NCBI RefSeq assembly: GCF_000002985.6
Contig: NC_003279.8
Location: 8,494,001 to 8,558,000, forward strand
DNA length: 64,000 bases
Source of the DNA: Caenorhabditis elegans
Lineage: Eukaryota > Nematoda > Chromadorea > Rhabditida > Rhabditidae
Direction: 5' to 3'
Position numbers and translations under genes: made by a program. This document shows, in pieces, positions 17,708 to 27,909 of the stretch. The notes below the pieces were generated by a model. The model saw only the letters and a list, made by a program, of their open reading frames with translations. It did no database searches and had not been told where the DNA came from. Numbering within the stretch: position 1 is the first letter of the stretch; every line of letters begins with the position of its first letter.

Positions 17708-18351
17708 TTACTCAGATTTAGCAGAAATACGAAGTCCCTGTACATTTTCCTGTGGGTTTTCCGGTTCTTGTTCCATTAGTTCATCTTCTTCATCTTCTGG
17801 TTGATCTTCTCCACTATCATCTTCCTCATCATCCCAACTATCCATTTCAACGTTATCCAGTGGATCGTATTGATTCTCAGTTTCAGCAACAAGACTTTCA
17901 ATTGCTTTATCAATTTTATCTGAAGATTCCATAAGTTTCGTCTCTTCACGCGCAACTTTCTTTTCGATTTTTGCCTCAATTTTTGGTTTGACTTCTTCTG
18001 ATTTTCTCTTTTTCGCTGGTGACGGTTTGCTATGAATATCCTCTGCGTTGTGCTCATCTGGCATATCTAATAGTTCGATAATAAGTGTATTCCATTCAAT
18101 TGTATCCTCATCATCTTTTCTGTATTGAAGATAATCGATCATTTTCTTCTGAAGTGCATCCAATTTCGGAAGAACCCATGTGCAATTCCCGCATTTGCTT
18201 AGATCGGTTGTAGACTTTACATGAGTAGTGTAATCTATAATACGGATATTTATTGGGAATCTTGTAAAGAAAAATAAAATAACTTACGATTAACTATCAC
18301 TAGAAATTCCTCGATTCTCATTTGATCCACAGATTCATCGGCCATAATCAT
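17708..18351 (-). CDS. Small acidic protein of unknown function
   Basis: Two exons, 18288-18351 (ATG at 18351; a second in-frame ATG at 18345) and 17708-18234, join in frame to give 591 nt, 196 aa. The N-terminal third is compact, with Cys spaced CGNC followed by a predicted helix (KLDALQKKMIDYLQYRKD) and a WNTLIIELLDMPDE segment. The middle is Lys-rich (SPAKKRKSEE, a possible nuclear localisation signal). The C-terminus is very acidic (DDEEDDSGEDQPEDEEDELM). I do not recognise a family; the composition suggests a nuclear protein that binds basic partners, which is inference only. It precedes sec-12 on the same strand and may be the first gene of a two-gene operon. Confidence that it is a real gene is high. 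Confidence 0.8.
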
Positions 18352-21325
18352 TTTTTTGTTGAAAAATCAGAACTGTTCAAAAAATTGGATAACTATCGAA
18401 TGTAGAAAGATTCAAATGACTACATCTATGAGTGTCATGCAATGGTGCTCAAAACCGATCGATTTGTTGCTCTAAACCTTTAGGAAGGTCCGTTCTTCCA
18501 CCATAGAGTCTCTCAATACACCTGTCTATAATTAGTCTCTCCCTTTCAATGTCTCTTATCTAATCCGTCGACTACCATGTGCACGAAAACATTCTCGAGA
18601 GCAGAGATTTTAAGGGAAAAGATAATTATAATGGAATCCAGGAAATGAGTGTAGTTCGATATCAGTTGTTGATAACATTCCGGAAGAGTTCAATGGTGGC
18701 CTATAAGGTCATCAGTGCTCTTGCCCGCCTTCGACACTTTTCCCAATAATAGAAATTCCAAAATTATACTAAACTACGGAGTTCACCCCAAATGCACAAA
18801 AGACACTTTACTTTCAATTCGAAACTTCTATTGTTTTCAGAAAGTATATCATTCGATCCCAAACTCTCTGGACACCAAAAAAGGTTTTCTAGTCAGAGTA
18901 GACATTTTTATATGCAAAGAATTGAGTAATATACTGTCATAATATCAAATTCGTCAATTTCAGTTATATCATGTGTGTACTGTTGAAGAGTACATCCATC
19001 CCCATCTGTTCCCACATCTGTCAGTTCATTTGTGTCGGCTGAATGTAAAAGTAAGTGAGTCAATCCATCGAAGGTCAACTTCTCGCGCGAAACGACACAC
19101 TCCTTGATTATGGAAATTTCAAAACTGCTATATGCCCACATTCGCTATGCATTCCATGGTTTTATATTTTAACAATTTAAAAATTGATACATCAATATTT
19201 ATCGAATTTTACTACATGTTTTCTTTCAGAAATCGGTGCTCTTAGTTTTAGAAAAATTGAAAATAGTGACAATAAGTGTTTCGGACAGTTTAACGTCACG
19301 AAAGACATTCTTTCCAGTAAGAATTCCGAAGGAAGTAGCCCCCACTTTTACTGATATGCCAACTTCTCGCGATAGACGCATTCGAGATAAAAAGCGAGTT
19401 TTCAATAATTAATAAAGTGAAGAAATTTCAAATCAAAACAAGAAACCCACGGCTTTTATAACTTCAGTTTTAAGACTACTTTAGAATAAACAAGGTGATA
19501 ACCATCAATTCCCGAATTGAAAAAGTTAGAAAATCCTTCCAAATATTGAACTCTACTAGAAAGCTTGCATTTTGGCAGAATTTTTTTTATATAGACTTTT
19601 CAGCTATATACTCTAAATCGTGCTATAACATTTTAAACCCTTATTTTACGAGACTTGAACACAAATTTCTCCATTTCCTGTCTCCACACTCATTCTCTCC
19701 CTCTATCGTCAATTTATTTGCCAAGACGGTAGGGCTCTCGATCGGTTTGACACAATATCTCATCTCTTTCCGTCTAACATTTCGACGTTTTTTTCGCGCA
19801 TTTGCTCAATCTCCACCCATACTTCAAATATTTAATCATTTTTAACCCAAGTTTTTCTTGTTGATAAATGATCTTACATGGGTAAAATACAAAACTTTCA
19901 GTATGAAACGAAGAAATAATGACGATGCGATCGAAATTCTCCATTGATCGAGTTCTTCATGATACCGCATTTGCCAAATGGTGTCAAAAGGTAGAGTAAT
20001 CGTTGTATCGTTTGGAAAAATCGTATTGTATACAGTAATTACGTTCTGAAAATTAATTTTTTTAATTTATGAATCTATGTAAATATAATTAAATTTCCTG
20101 CCAAATAATTAAATCATGTTCTAGGAAGAATCGCGGAACGCCGATTCGATAACCCTGTACACGTCAATTTTGGATTTTGAATCCAAACTGAAAACTGGTT
20201 CTCCATCTCTATCTCTTTTAAAATTGGCTAGGCATATTCATCGAAAATACGTCAGTTTGAATACTGGAACATGCCACGTCATCGGTGATTCAATACGCAC
20301 TAAGATCTCCACACGGGTACATGAGGTAATGATCAATATACTTGTTAATGTTTGTCTAGTCAGTTGAAATATCGTCGGTTGGAATATTTGTAAAAAATAC
20401 TTATATGATAGTCAAGCATGCCCAAATATTTAATTTAATAACTCCATTTTTGATATTTCGAAAATTTCAGTCAAATTTTCAAAAATTGTACTTTTGATAA
20501 CTTCTGAACATTCCTGCACGTCCGAATCAGATGTGGGCAACATTTTTGGAGTCCAGAAGTTATGAAAAATCAATAAATTGTTTCCCTGCGAATATTCTAG
20601 GTCAAAATCAACAAATCCAGCAAAATCGAAATTTTTGAACAAAAATGTGGTCAACTTTTCGTTTTCTCCTGATTTTGAGCCTTGATGCTAATTTTGTTTC
20701 CTAAACTGTACATTTTTTTCTCCGTTTTTTTTGCATTTACAAGCTTTCAATATTATTAAAAAATTACAAAAATTACTTTAAAAACTTCGCAAAAGTTTTC
20801 GATCGGAGTTTTGAATAAAATTGTTTTTTGATTTCTTGTCCTAAGAAACCTGATTCAAATCTCTACAATGTTCAAATACTAATAACTAAAACATAACCTA
20901 AAAAAATCAAAGAAGGTTTTGATATGATAATCATTCATTCTAGCACCACGGGAGTAGTTTTTTGAAAACTACCCCACTTGCCATACTTTACCTTTACTTT
21001 GGAATATTTACTCAAATTTAGGCAGCCGTTTTTCCGTAGAACCGCAGGATTTTTTCATCTCTCCGAACATTTCTCGGGCGTGTTCTCTGTTCTTTCAAGT
21101 GATAAAAAAGAAGAGAAACAGTTTGGCAGTTCTTTTCTTCGGATACCTGTCAAGTACCATGTGCATACACACAAAAGACACAGTGAGGACACTTAACACA
21201 AATTCTTAGTGTAGATCAACACAGGTTGACACGTCATTAGGCTTGAAAGTGTTGGTCAACACAAAGAGAAGAAGTGCTTCATTTCTTCAAATAGATATTT
21301 ATTAGTTTTTGATTTTGTTACCTCC
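18352..21325. other. Intergenic region without supportable genes
   Basis: About 3 kb between two divergently transcribed genes (the acidic protein on - and the DIX protein on +). Open frames here are short, lack splice context and match nothing I know. Just upstream of the DIX gene, 21205-21275 carries three copies of a GTTGACAC/GTCAACAC-like motif in both orientations (near 21212, 21223 and 21255), which could be a regulatory cluster. Confidence 0.4.
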
Positions 21326-23405
21326 ATGGCTACAATGTCGAGACGGTGGAATTATTTCACACCCCATTATAATGATGAAGGTTCAATTGATGTGAGTAAT
21401 TGATTATTGTTTCAATTTTTATACTTTTTCTAGTAATTTCATATTTATTAAAATACTGCTTTATGAAAAATCGCTCGTTAAAAGATTTTACAGTTCCGAC
21501 TATTTTCGAGCATTGCCGTAGGGTCACCTTCCTAAAATTTTCCTAAAAGTTTCAGATCCGGCATTTTAAAAATATTTAAATTTTCAAAAAAATGGACGTA
21601 GATATATCAGTCGACATATTACAGTACCTTTTCTAACGGTAGATCTGAATTACCTGTTACTCATATCTTACCTTTTTTGTTGAAAATTTGTAAAATTGTC
21701 ATATTTATTTTATTCGAAAAATCTTATATCCATATCATAAAATTTCAAGAAAAGTAAAACTGGATATCATCATGAATAATGTCTTTTCATCAATACAACT
21801 TTTTTATTGGAAGTTGATGAGAACATTTTTATCCAAATGTCATTGTGAAACCATAACATTTTTCAGGTTCTCGATGGTAAACCCCCGTACATAGACTTAT
21901 TTGATCCTCTCAAACAACCACTTTTCCAACATTTACGGTCAATGCACACTGAATTTTCAACGACAACAGCCGATGTTAATACTACTGTAACTTGTGGTTG
22001 ACTCTAAAATTTATCGAATTTATTTTCAGTGGGAAGATGCGTCATCAACAAGTTCTTCAAATAAAGGTGCTACAATATGGTTAGTAAAAATAAATTAAGA
22101 TATGCGAACCGGATAGTAGAGCCGTTTTGTAGACACCCCACTAAATAAAATAATTGAAAGAAGATTCTCAAGTCACACAAATTTTCAGGTTCAATGAAGA
22201 CGCAATCGATAAATCATCCCGCCACGAAATAGGTCAAAGTACAGTAACCCATGAGTCGGAAGATGATCGATTTTCGTTTTTCAATGCTGTCTGTACACGC
22301 CTTAATTCCTTACAGTACGTGCTTTTTGATATTTCGAATATTTAGAAATCGTTTTAGAGAAACAAAAAACTCATCAGAAACAGAAGAACACGCAGAATCG
22401 CCACGAAAAGAAAAATCTTCAACTCCATATGGGACTGATGGATTTGCACCGCCACCGAGGAGCACACAGACTAATACATTGAAAGTTTCAAATCTTCCGA
22501 AACGTTTTGAATCTCTTTACAAGTGAGTCTTGTGACAAAGAACCCATCTGCCGATTTTCGGCAAATGCTCATGTTTAAACAATAATTGCCAAACTGTGTT
22601 CAGGTTTTCAACATAAAAAATACGGTGCCTGGTCTCAAAACGACCGAAACTTCGAAGCTACAGTACTCGGAAATAGTTCTCAATTGCCCACAGTTTTTTA
22701 CATTAAAAATATATTAGAAAAAATTGAGTTCGAGAAAAAATTGTCACACGGTCTAAATACTTTTTCTTCGGATAAATTGAAGTAAATTTCAGAAAGAAAC
22801 GCCAACAAGTTGCCACATCAGATTCCAGCGGATTCGGAAGCAATGCTAGTGATTTTTGGAGTTTTGAACGTAGGAAGTTCCCAGTTTTCAAGAATTTTAT
22901 TCGAGAATTAATTTCAGGTTATGGAAAATCCAATCAAGGAACACTTGAAAGACCAAATCGATTATTTACGGGAACAAACAACGGGTTTTCCACATTACAA
23001 CCGTAAGCTTTCACATCAAGAATGGCGGTTAAATAATATATATTTTCAGAAAGAGAAGAGGTTCAGAGGCTCCAAAAATGACTGTAGAACTACGATACGA
23101 GAATGATGTTCCGATGGTGGCAAAGATTTCAGCAAATCATGCACAATCCGTCACTTTAAGATATTTTAGACATTTATTCGGTCTTCACTATACTGATAAC
23201 TGCCGGTAAAATATTTTTAATATCGCCAAGTTTTCAAAAAAAAAGTTTGTTCAGCTTTTTCTTTAAATCAACATGCGAAGATGGTTCCGCTCAATATCAA
23301 TGGACTCTGCTCTTCCATGATGATGACATTCTTCCCGTGTTTCAAAATAGAATTACAGCAATTTGTAGAATGTGTCCTCCTCCAGAAGATCATGATTTAA
23401 TTTAA
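21326..23405 (+). CDS. DIX-domain protein (Axin/Dishevelled/Ccd1 superfamily), DIX only
   Basis: Nine exons: 21326-21391, 21867-21986, 22030-22079, 22189-22314, 22358-22522, 22793-22869, 22918-23002, 23050-23205 and 23255-23405. They join in frame to 996 nt, 331 aa. Residues 1-230 are low-complexity and polar, with Ser/Thr-rich and Pro-rich stretches and a motif SDSSGFGSNASDFWSFERYG. The C-terminal domain, about 238-320, starts with MTVELRYENDVPMVAKI and continues through SVTLRYFRHLFGLHYTDNCR, FFFKSTCEDG and LPVFQNRITAICRM. This is the strand/helix pattern of the DIX polymerisation domain, including the conserved turn with LPVF near the end. No RGS, PDZ or DEP domain is encoded. By family it should polymerise head-to-tail with Axin or Dishevelled DIX partners in Wnt signalling. 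Which of the worm Axin-like, Dishevelled or Ccd1 lineages it belongs to I cannot settle. Confidence 0.8.
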
Positions 23406-23533
23406 CTTTAATTATTCGTATGTAAAGATATTGTCGTCAGTTTTTGTCTTTTAATTGTACGGTTATTCATTTCATTTTACAGCAAAATGTGATAAACAGT
23501 ATTGACGATAATTGATAAGATAATTGTGAGATA

Positions 23534-24496
23534 CTAATACAAAATATTAAGGGCTCTGGGACATCCGCTGTGTAGTTCTTGTGGGAGACTTGGGTCGACT
23601 GTAGAATAACTAACATCTACATGAGTTATTCGTTCCATAACTGATAATGTTTCAAATACAGAATCCCAATGAAGATCTGATCCACGAGCAGAAAATGAGC
23701 ACAAATGCGAAAGCCAATCAGACTGAAATTGAAAAGGTTAACATTTTATAAAAATCTTCATGAATGCACCTCAAACTCCACTTTTGTTTTCGTTTCATTT
23801 ATGGTAAGTTCCTCTAAATTCTTCAATTCTCCCAATATCAGAATCCAGATCTGATCGGAAATCCACGAGGAGTTGAAGCTCAAATCCAACTTCTTGAGAT
23901 GAGACATGCCTGTAAATTGAGCTTTTTGGTATTTTGGATAAAGTTAATGGAATACAAACCTATAAAAACTGATGGGATAATAGTATCAATCGAAGTATTA
24001 TTCGCAAGCAACCGTATTCCAGAAAGATTTAAAGATTCAATATTGGAACATTGATTTAAAACTTTTATGATTTGAGATTCTTCCCGAAAGTCGATACATT
24101 GAATAGTGAGCTTTTTTAGGAGAGGCTTAGGTTTCTGAAATTTATGATTTAAAAGAAAAACCAGACATTGTACAATACTTCAAAAATTCCAGAAAATCTA
24201 GTTGTTGATATTGTATTTGCCAAAACCAATTCACTACATTCATCTATAACAGATTGAAGATTTGCTTCATCGTCAATTGATAGATCTGAAATTTAATGAT
24301 TTAAAATCAGATAATTCAATGGAATGATGCTTACCACAATGACTTAGATTCAATGAAAAGTTTTGAGGACGTTCGCATTTGTTTAATGTCCGTGTCACAT
24401 CTAATAGTTCCAAAGAGTTGAGATAAAGGTCAGAAAGATCAAGTTCACTTTCAGTGGATAAAAGTTTCAAACGATTGGTTACATCGGATATTTGAT
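23534..24496 (-). CDS. Leucine-rich-repeat protein, first exon not identified
   Basis: Five exons join in frame: 24335-24496, 24179-24285, 23960-24134, 23770-23909 and 23534-23722 (TAG at 23534). They carry 773 nt, at least 257 aa. Repeats have the LRR spacing, for example MSHLKKLDLSFNSSWISDQI, KKLTIQCIDF, SNIESLNLSGIRL and LNSLELLDV. The family serves as protein-interaction scaffolds; no F-box, signal peptide or enzymatic domain is visible. The 24496 edge follows TTTTCAG and the frame needs one extra base from an upstream exon, yet 24497-24890 contains no exon with a start and a donor of the right phase that I accept. The gene ends 129 bp from the 3' end of the convergent DIX gene. Confidence 0.65.
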
Positions 24497-24860
24497 CTGA
24501 AAACAAAATATTTTTAGACTAACATGGTGCATCGAACCCTTTATTTCAGTTGTCCAATTTGTATCAACTTAATCTTTTTCTATTATAATTTGATCTACAA
24601 AATGAGCTTTTTTCAGGATCTCAAACTTCGGTCGGTACTTGCATCACTAGTGCTTCCCTCATAGTTACAGTTGCATGCAATTCATCCGGATGACATTCAA
24701 CTATCAGAAAATAAAGAAAGAAGAGAAAGTGCTTAGAATTGCTGGCAGAAGTGCAAAATAAAAGAATATCTTCTGCATTGTGTGTGTGTCGTCTCTTCCT
24801 CCACCTTGTCTTTTCTTTCTATGAACTACTATTAGTAACCGGACAGGAGAGAAGCGGAAT

Positions 24861-24870
24861 GGTATAAAAG
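24861..24870 (+). promoter_or_regulatory. TATA box of the first secreted peptide gene
   Basis: GGTATAAAAG lies 32-41 bp upstream of the ATG at 24902, implying a start site only a few bases before the ATG and a very short leader. The same GTATAAAAG/AGTATAAAAG core precedes the paralogue at 26938. Confidence 0.7.
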
Positions 24871-24901
24871 TAGGAAGACGTTCAGAGAATTATCAACAGC
24901 G

Positions 24902-25501
24902 ATGGCTTCCTATTCTTCTATTCTTGTTCTTTCCGTTTGTACCATTGGTGCGCTGGCTGTTATGGGTAAGATTTTATTATTGATTTGATTTTCGTTTTAT
25001 TACCACAAAAACCTAGCGTATTTTAAATTTAATTAGACCATGTGAAATATGCTCTTCGAGATTTCCTATTTCACTCTAGTTATGACTACAATCATTAAAT
25101 TTTCAGAGCACAACTCGTATTATCCTGGTGGACACTCCACGAGCTACTACCAACCATTCCAAACCGATACCTACGGATCCAAGTACTACAACACCGAATC
25201 CTATGGAAAATACGATGAGCATGGCAACAATGGCAAGGACTCACACTACGAGCCAAACTACTACAATCCAATTGCCTCTTACTATCACTCGTACATGCCA
25301 AAGTATCATGGAGGACACAATGACTACTACACCAAGTACAACCAATACACCCCATACTACGGAGGATCACACCAACAAAACTATTACGAGCAGCCAAAGC
25401 ATGATGGTTAGTTCGAAATTTAGATTCACTTGAGATGAGTTTCAAATGGTATTTTTCAGATTACCACGGCGGAGATCATCACTACGATATGCACAAGTAA
25501 A
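24902..25501 (+). CDS. Secreted Tyr/His/Gly-rich peptide, paralogue 1
   Basis: Three exons: 24902-24965, 25107-25406 and 25461-25501 give 405 nt, 134 aa. Residues 1-20 form a signal peptide (SSILVLSVCTIGALAVM). The mature part is dominated by Tyr, His, Gly, Asn and Lys in degenerate repeats (SYYPGG, GSKYYNTESYGKYDEH, KYHGGHNDYYTKY, YYGGSHQQNYYEQPK) and ends HGGDHHYDMHK. Both introns split a codon after its first base, with GAG or GAT restored across the junction. No Cys is present, so it is not a defensin-like fold. Similar worm proteins are cuticle-associated, glycine/tyrosine-rich or antimicrobial-like; its role here is unknown. AATAAA follows near 25590. It is a tandem duplicate of the gene at 26938. 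Confidence 0.85.
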
Positions 25502-26937
25502 CACCTTCAATATGGCTCTAATCATCAATGAAAATTTGCTCTTTTCTCTCGCACTTTATCATTTTTCTATCGAATAAGCATTTTCTATGAATAAAATACT
25601 TGAAAAGAGTACACTACGTTCAACCATCAAGCTGCAGTTTCTAGATGTAATTCATCATATTTGCGTGCTAGAATCATGTTGTTTCGTCATCGTTCTATAA
25701 TTAGTACATTTCCCTTCAGGTTCCTATTTTCTATTTTTGATCAAAAATGAAGTATCCAAGTTAGATTTCAATTTGACGGAGAGAACATCGGAGCAATCAG
25801 AAAGTGCCGCATCCCGGAAAAAATATAGACTTGGAACGAAAGAAAAATGTATTCCACATTCTGTTGAAGCTATCATATAAATTTCAACGAAGTGAATGTA
25901 CAATTCCTGTTTAAATTGAACTTCAACATATATCTCACGGCATGATAATCTTATCTAAGATTCTTGTCAATTTCTAGAATATCACATGCTCACACGGTGT
26001 TTTATTCACTACCAGTATCAAGATTATAATAATCATAAATTACATGTGGAAGTTGAAGCTTTTGGTATCTGACATTCAAAAATGGAATCAATGAAGTATT
26101 CTGCACATAGTATAATGTTTTAACGAACGCACATAATTAATACTCAGTGATTTTCCAAGTTTATCATTATCTTTAAAAGATGTTCCGAAGCATTCTTCAC
26201 ACAAGTTCATAAAGTAGCACGTCATTCGGTGGCAAACAAAGAAATTGCTTAATTTACTAAAATCTCTGCACGTCACTTTGTACTTGATAAGATGCAAAGT
26301 TTTCAGGCGGTTCTAGCTCAAAACTTTTGGAGAATACCGAAGATCACGCACCAAAACTCGCCTGAAAAATATGAAACGCAAAGACAACGTCATCACTGCG
26401 TATTTGCAGACAAACGTAGTAATTCGGAAGTTTAGTTGAAAGAAGAAATCAAAAAAATCCAATTAAATTAGATTTCAAGCTATTCGTCTTGGAGAAATAA
26501 ACATCCAATTAATTCGGGTCATTTCACAAATCTTAATGATGTTTTCAGTCAGAGAGCTTCTTCTAAAAATAGTTGTGAAAACTCCTTTGGCACTTTCCAT
26601 TCAATTTTTAGGACTTCTTTCTCTGCCACTTCTTCTTCTTCTTCATCTTGTTCGCACCTATTGGGACCTCATTCTTTTTCATCAATAAACCTCCCGGTAC
26701 CATTATGTAATTTAGTGTATGGAAGGGAGAGAGAGAATGAATCGTTATGTACGTGTCTGCTGCCTCAATGACTAGTATCCAGAAGAAAGCATCCAAGAAA
26801 TGCAGAAAAAACGCGAGAGATGAGAAAGTGGGCGGGATGCCGTTGTTTTTCTAGTTGTTCGAAGAAAGTATAAAAGCATCGGATGGAGGTGAATAAAGGC
26901 ACAGTCAATTGGGCAATTCATCCATAAGACAACTAAT
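25502..26937. other. Spacer between the two tandem secreted-peptide genes
   Basis: Contains the 3' UTR of the first peptide gene and the promoter of the second. I see no further paralogue or pseudogene copy in it. The two short open stretches on the - strand at 26608-26993 are antisense to the promoter and have no splice context. Confidence 0.5.
26869..26876 (+). promoter_or_regulatory. TATA box of the second secreted peptide gene
   Basis: TATAAAAG is preceded by AAG, as in the paralogue's promoter, and is 62-69 bp upstream of the ATG at 26938. Conservation of a TATA box in both tandem copies suggests shared, strongly inducible or tissue-specific transcription (inference). Confidence 0.65.
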
Positions 26938-27909
26938 ATGTACTTCCGTCTATTTCTTGTACTTGTCATCTGCGCCACAACGGCTCTCGCCATGTTTGGT
27001 ACGTTACTTTTTTTTAATAAGAAGCAAACTTATAGGGATTTCGTATTACTAAACAATCTAACATTTTTTTTGAATGTTTCAAAATTGTTAGCAAACTTTT
27101 GGTAATTTCCAGAATAAAATTAAAAAATATTGAGACTTTTTCGGGCGTTGCAGTAGTTCAAACCCCTACAATATTCAAACGTTAATAATAAAAACGTTTT
27201 TTGTTGGTATATCTCCAAAATTATGATTGAAAACTGAGAAATTGTAGCTTTAAAAGATTTGATTTTATTGAAGTTAAAAATATTTTATTTTTCATATCAT
27301 CATAGTATACCTACTTATATGAATAGTAACTTAATGATATATGAAAAATTGTATTATGAGTACGACTCACATCGAGATAAAAATTTAGATTTGGCGTATA
27401 TGTATAATAGTTTTGAAAGATAAAGTGATCAATCCAATAAATGTTACTAAATGCATCTAGAATATTATTCCGCAAAAAGAAATATTCACTCTGGTCAGAT
27501 ACTAATAAGTCAGAAAATATTCGAAAATTAACTCTAACTCCAACAAAAAACAATTTTCTAGATCATGGTCCAAAATATGGATCGCACCAGTTCAAACCAG
27601 TATATCTGAGCCCATATGGATCAAAATACGAATCCTATGGAAAATACGATGATCATAAAGACTCCCACTACCAACCATCCTACTATCATGATTCTTATGA
27701 GCCAAAGTACAACAGTGGACATGATCAGAAATCTGGAAATGATTACTACTCATCCTACCAACCATCTCATCAACCATACTATGGTGGTTCTTATTACAAT
27801 GAGCAACCAAAGTACAACGGTGAGATTTTACATTTAAAAAAAGTATTGAAACTTAAAAAGATATATTTCAGATTACCACGGATCCCAAAACTACTATGAT
27901 AAATACTGA
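26938..27909 (+). CDS. Secreted Tyr/His/Gly-rich peptide, paralogue 2
   Basis: Exons 26938-26998, 27562-27819 and 27872-27909 give 357 nt, 118 aa. A signal peptide (FRLFLVLVICATTALAM) is followed by a DHGPKYGSHQFKPVYLSPYG start and repeats GSKYESYGKYDDHKDSHY, HDSYEPKYNSGH and YYGGSYYNEQPKYN, ending DYHGSQNYYDKY. The architecture, intron phases (both phase 1) and the first ten bases of the last exon (ATTACCACGG) match the gene at 24902, so the two are tandem duplicates. Intron 1 is long (563 bp) compared with 141 bp in the paralogue. Its last 16 coding bases overlap the last coding bases of the convergent TONSL-like gene. Confidence 0.85.

Noticed and set aside
26608..26993. Short - strand frames between the secreted-peptide genes
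   Set aside because: Antisense to the TATA box and first exon of the gene at 26938; no splice context.
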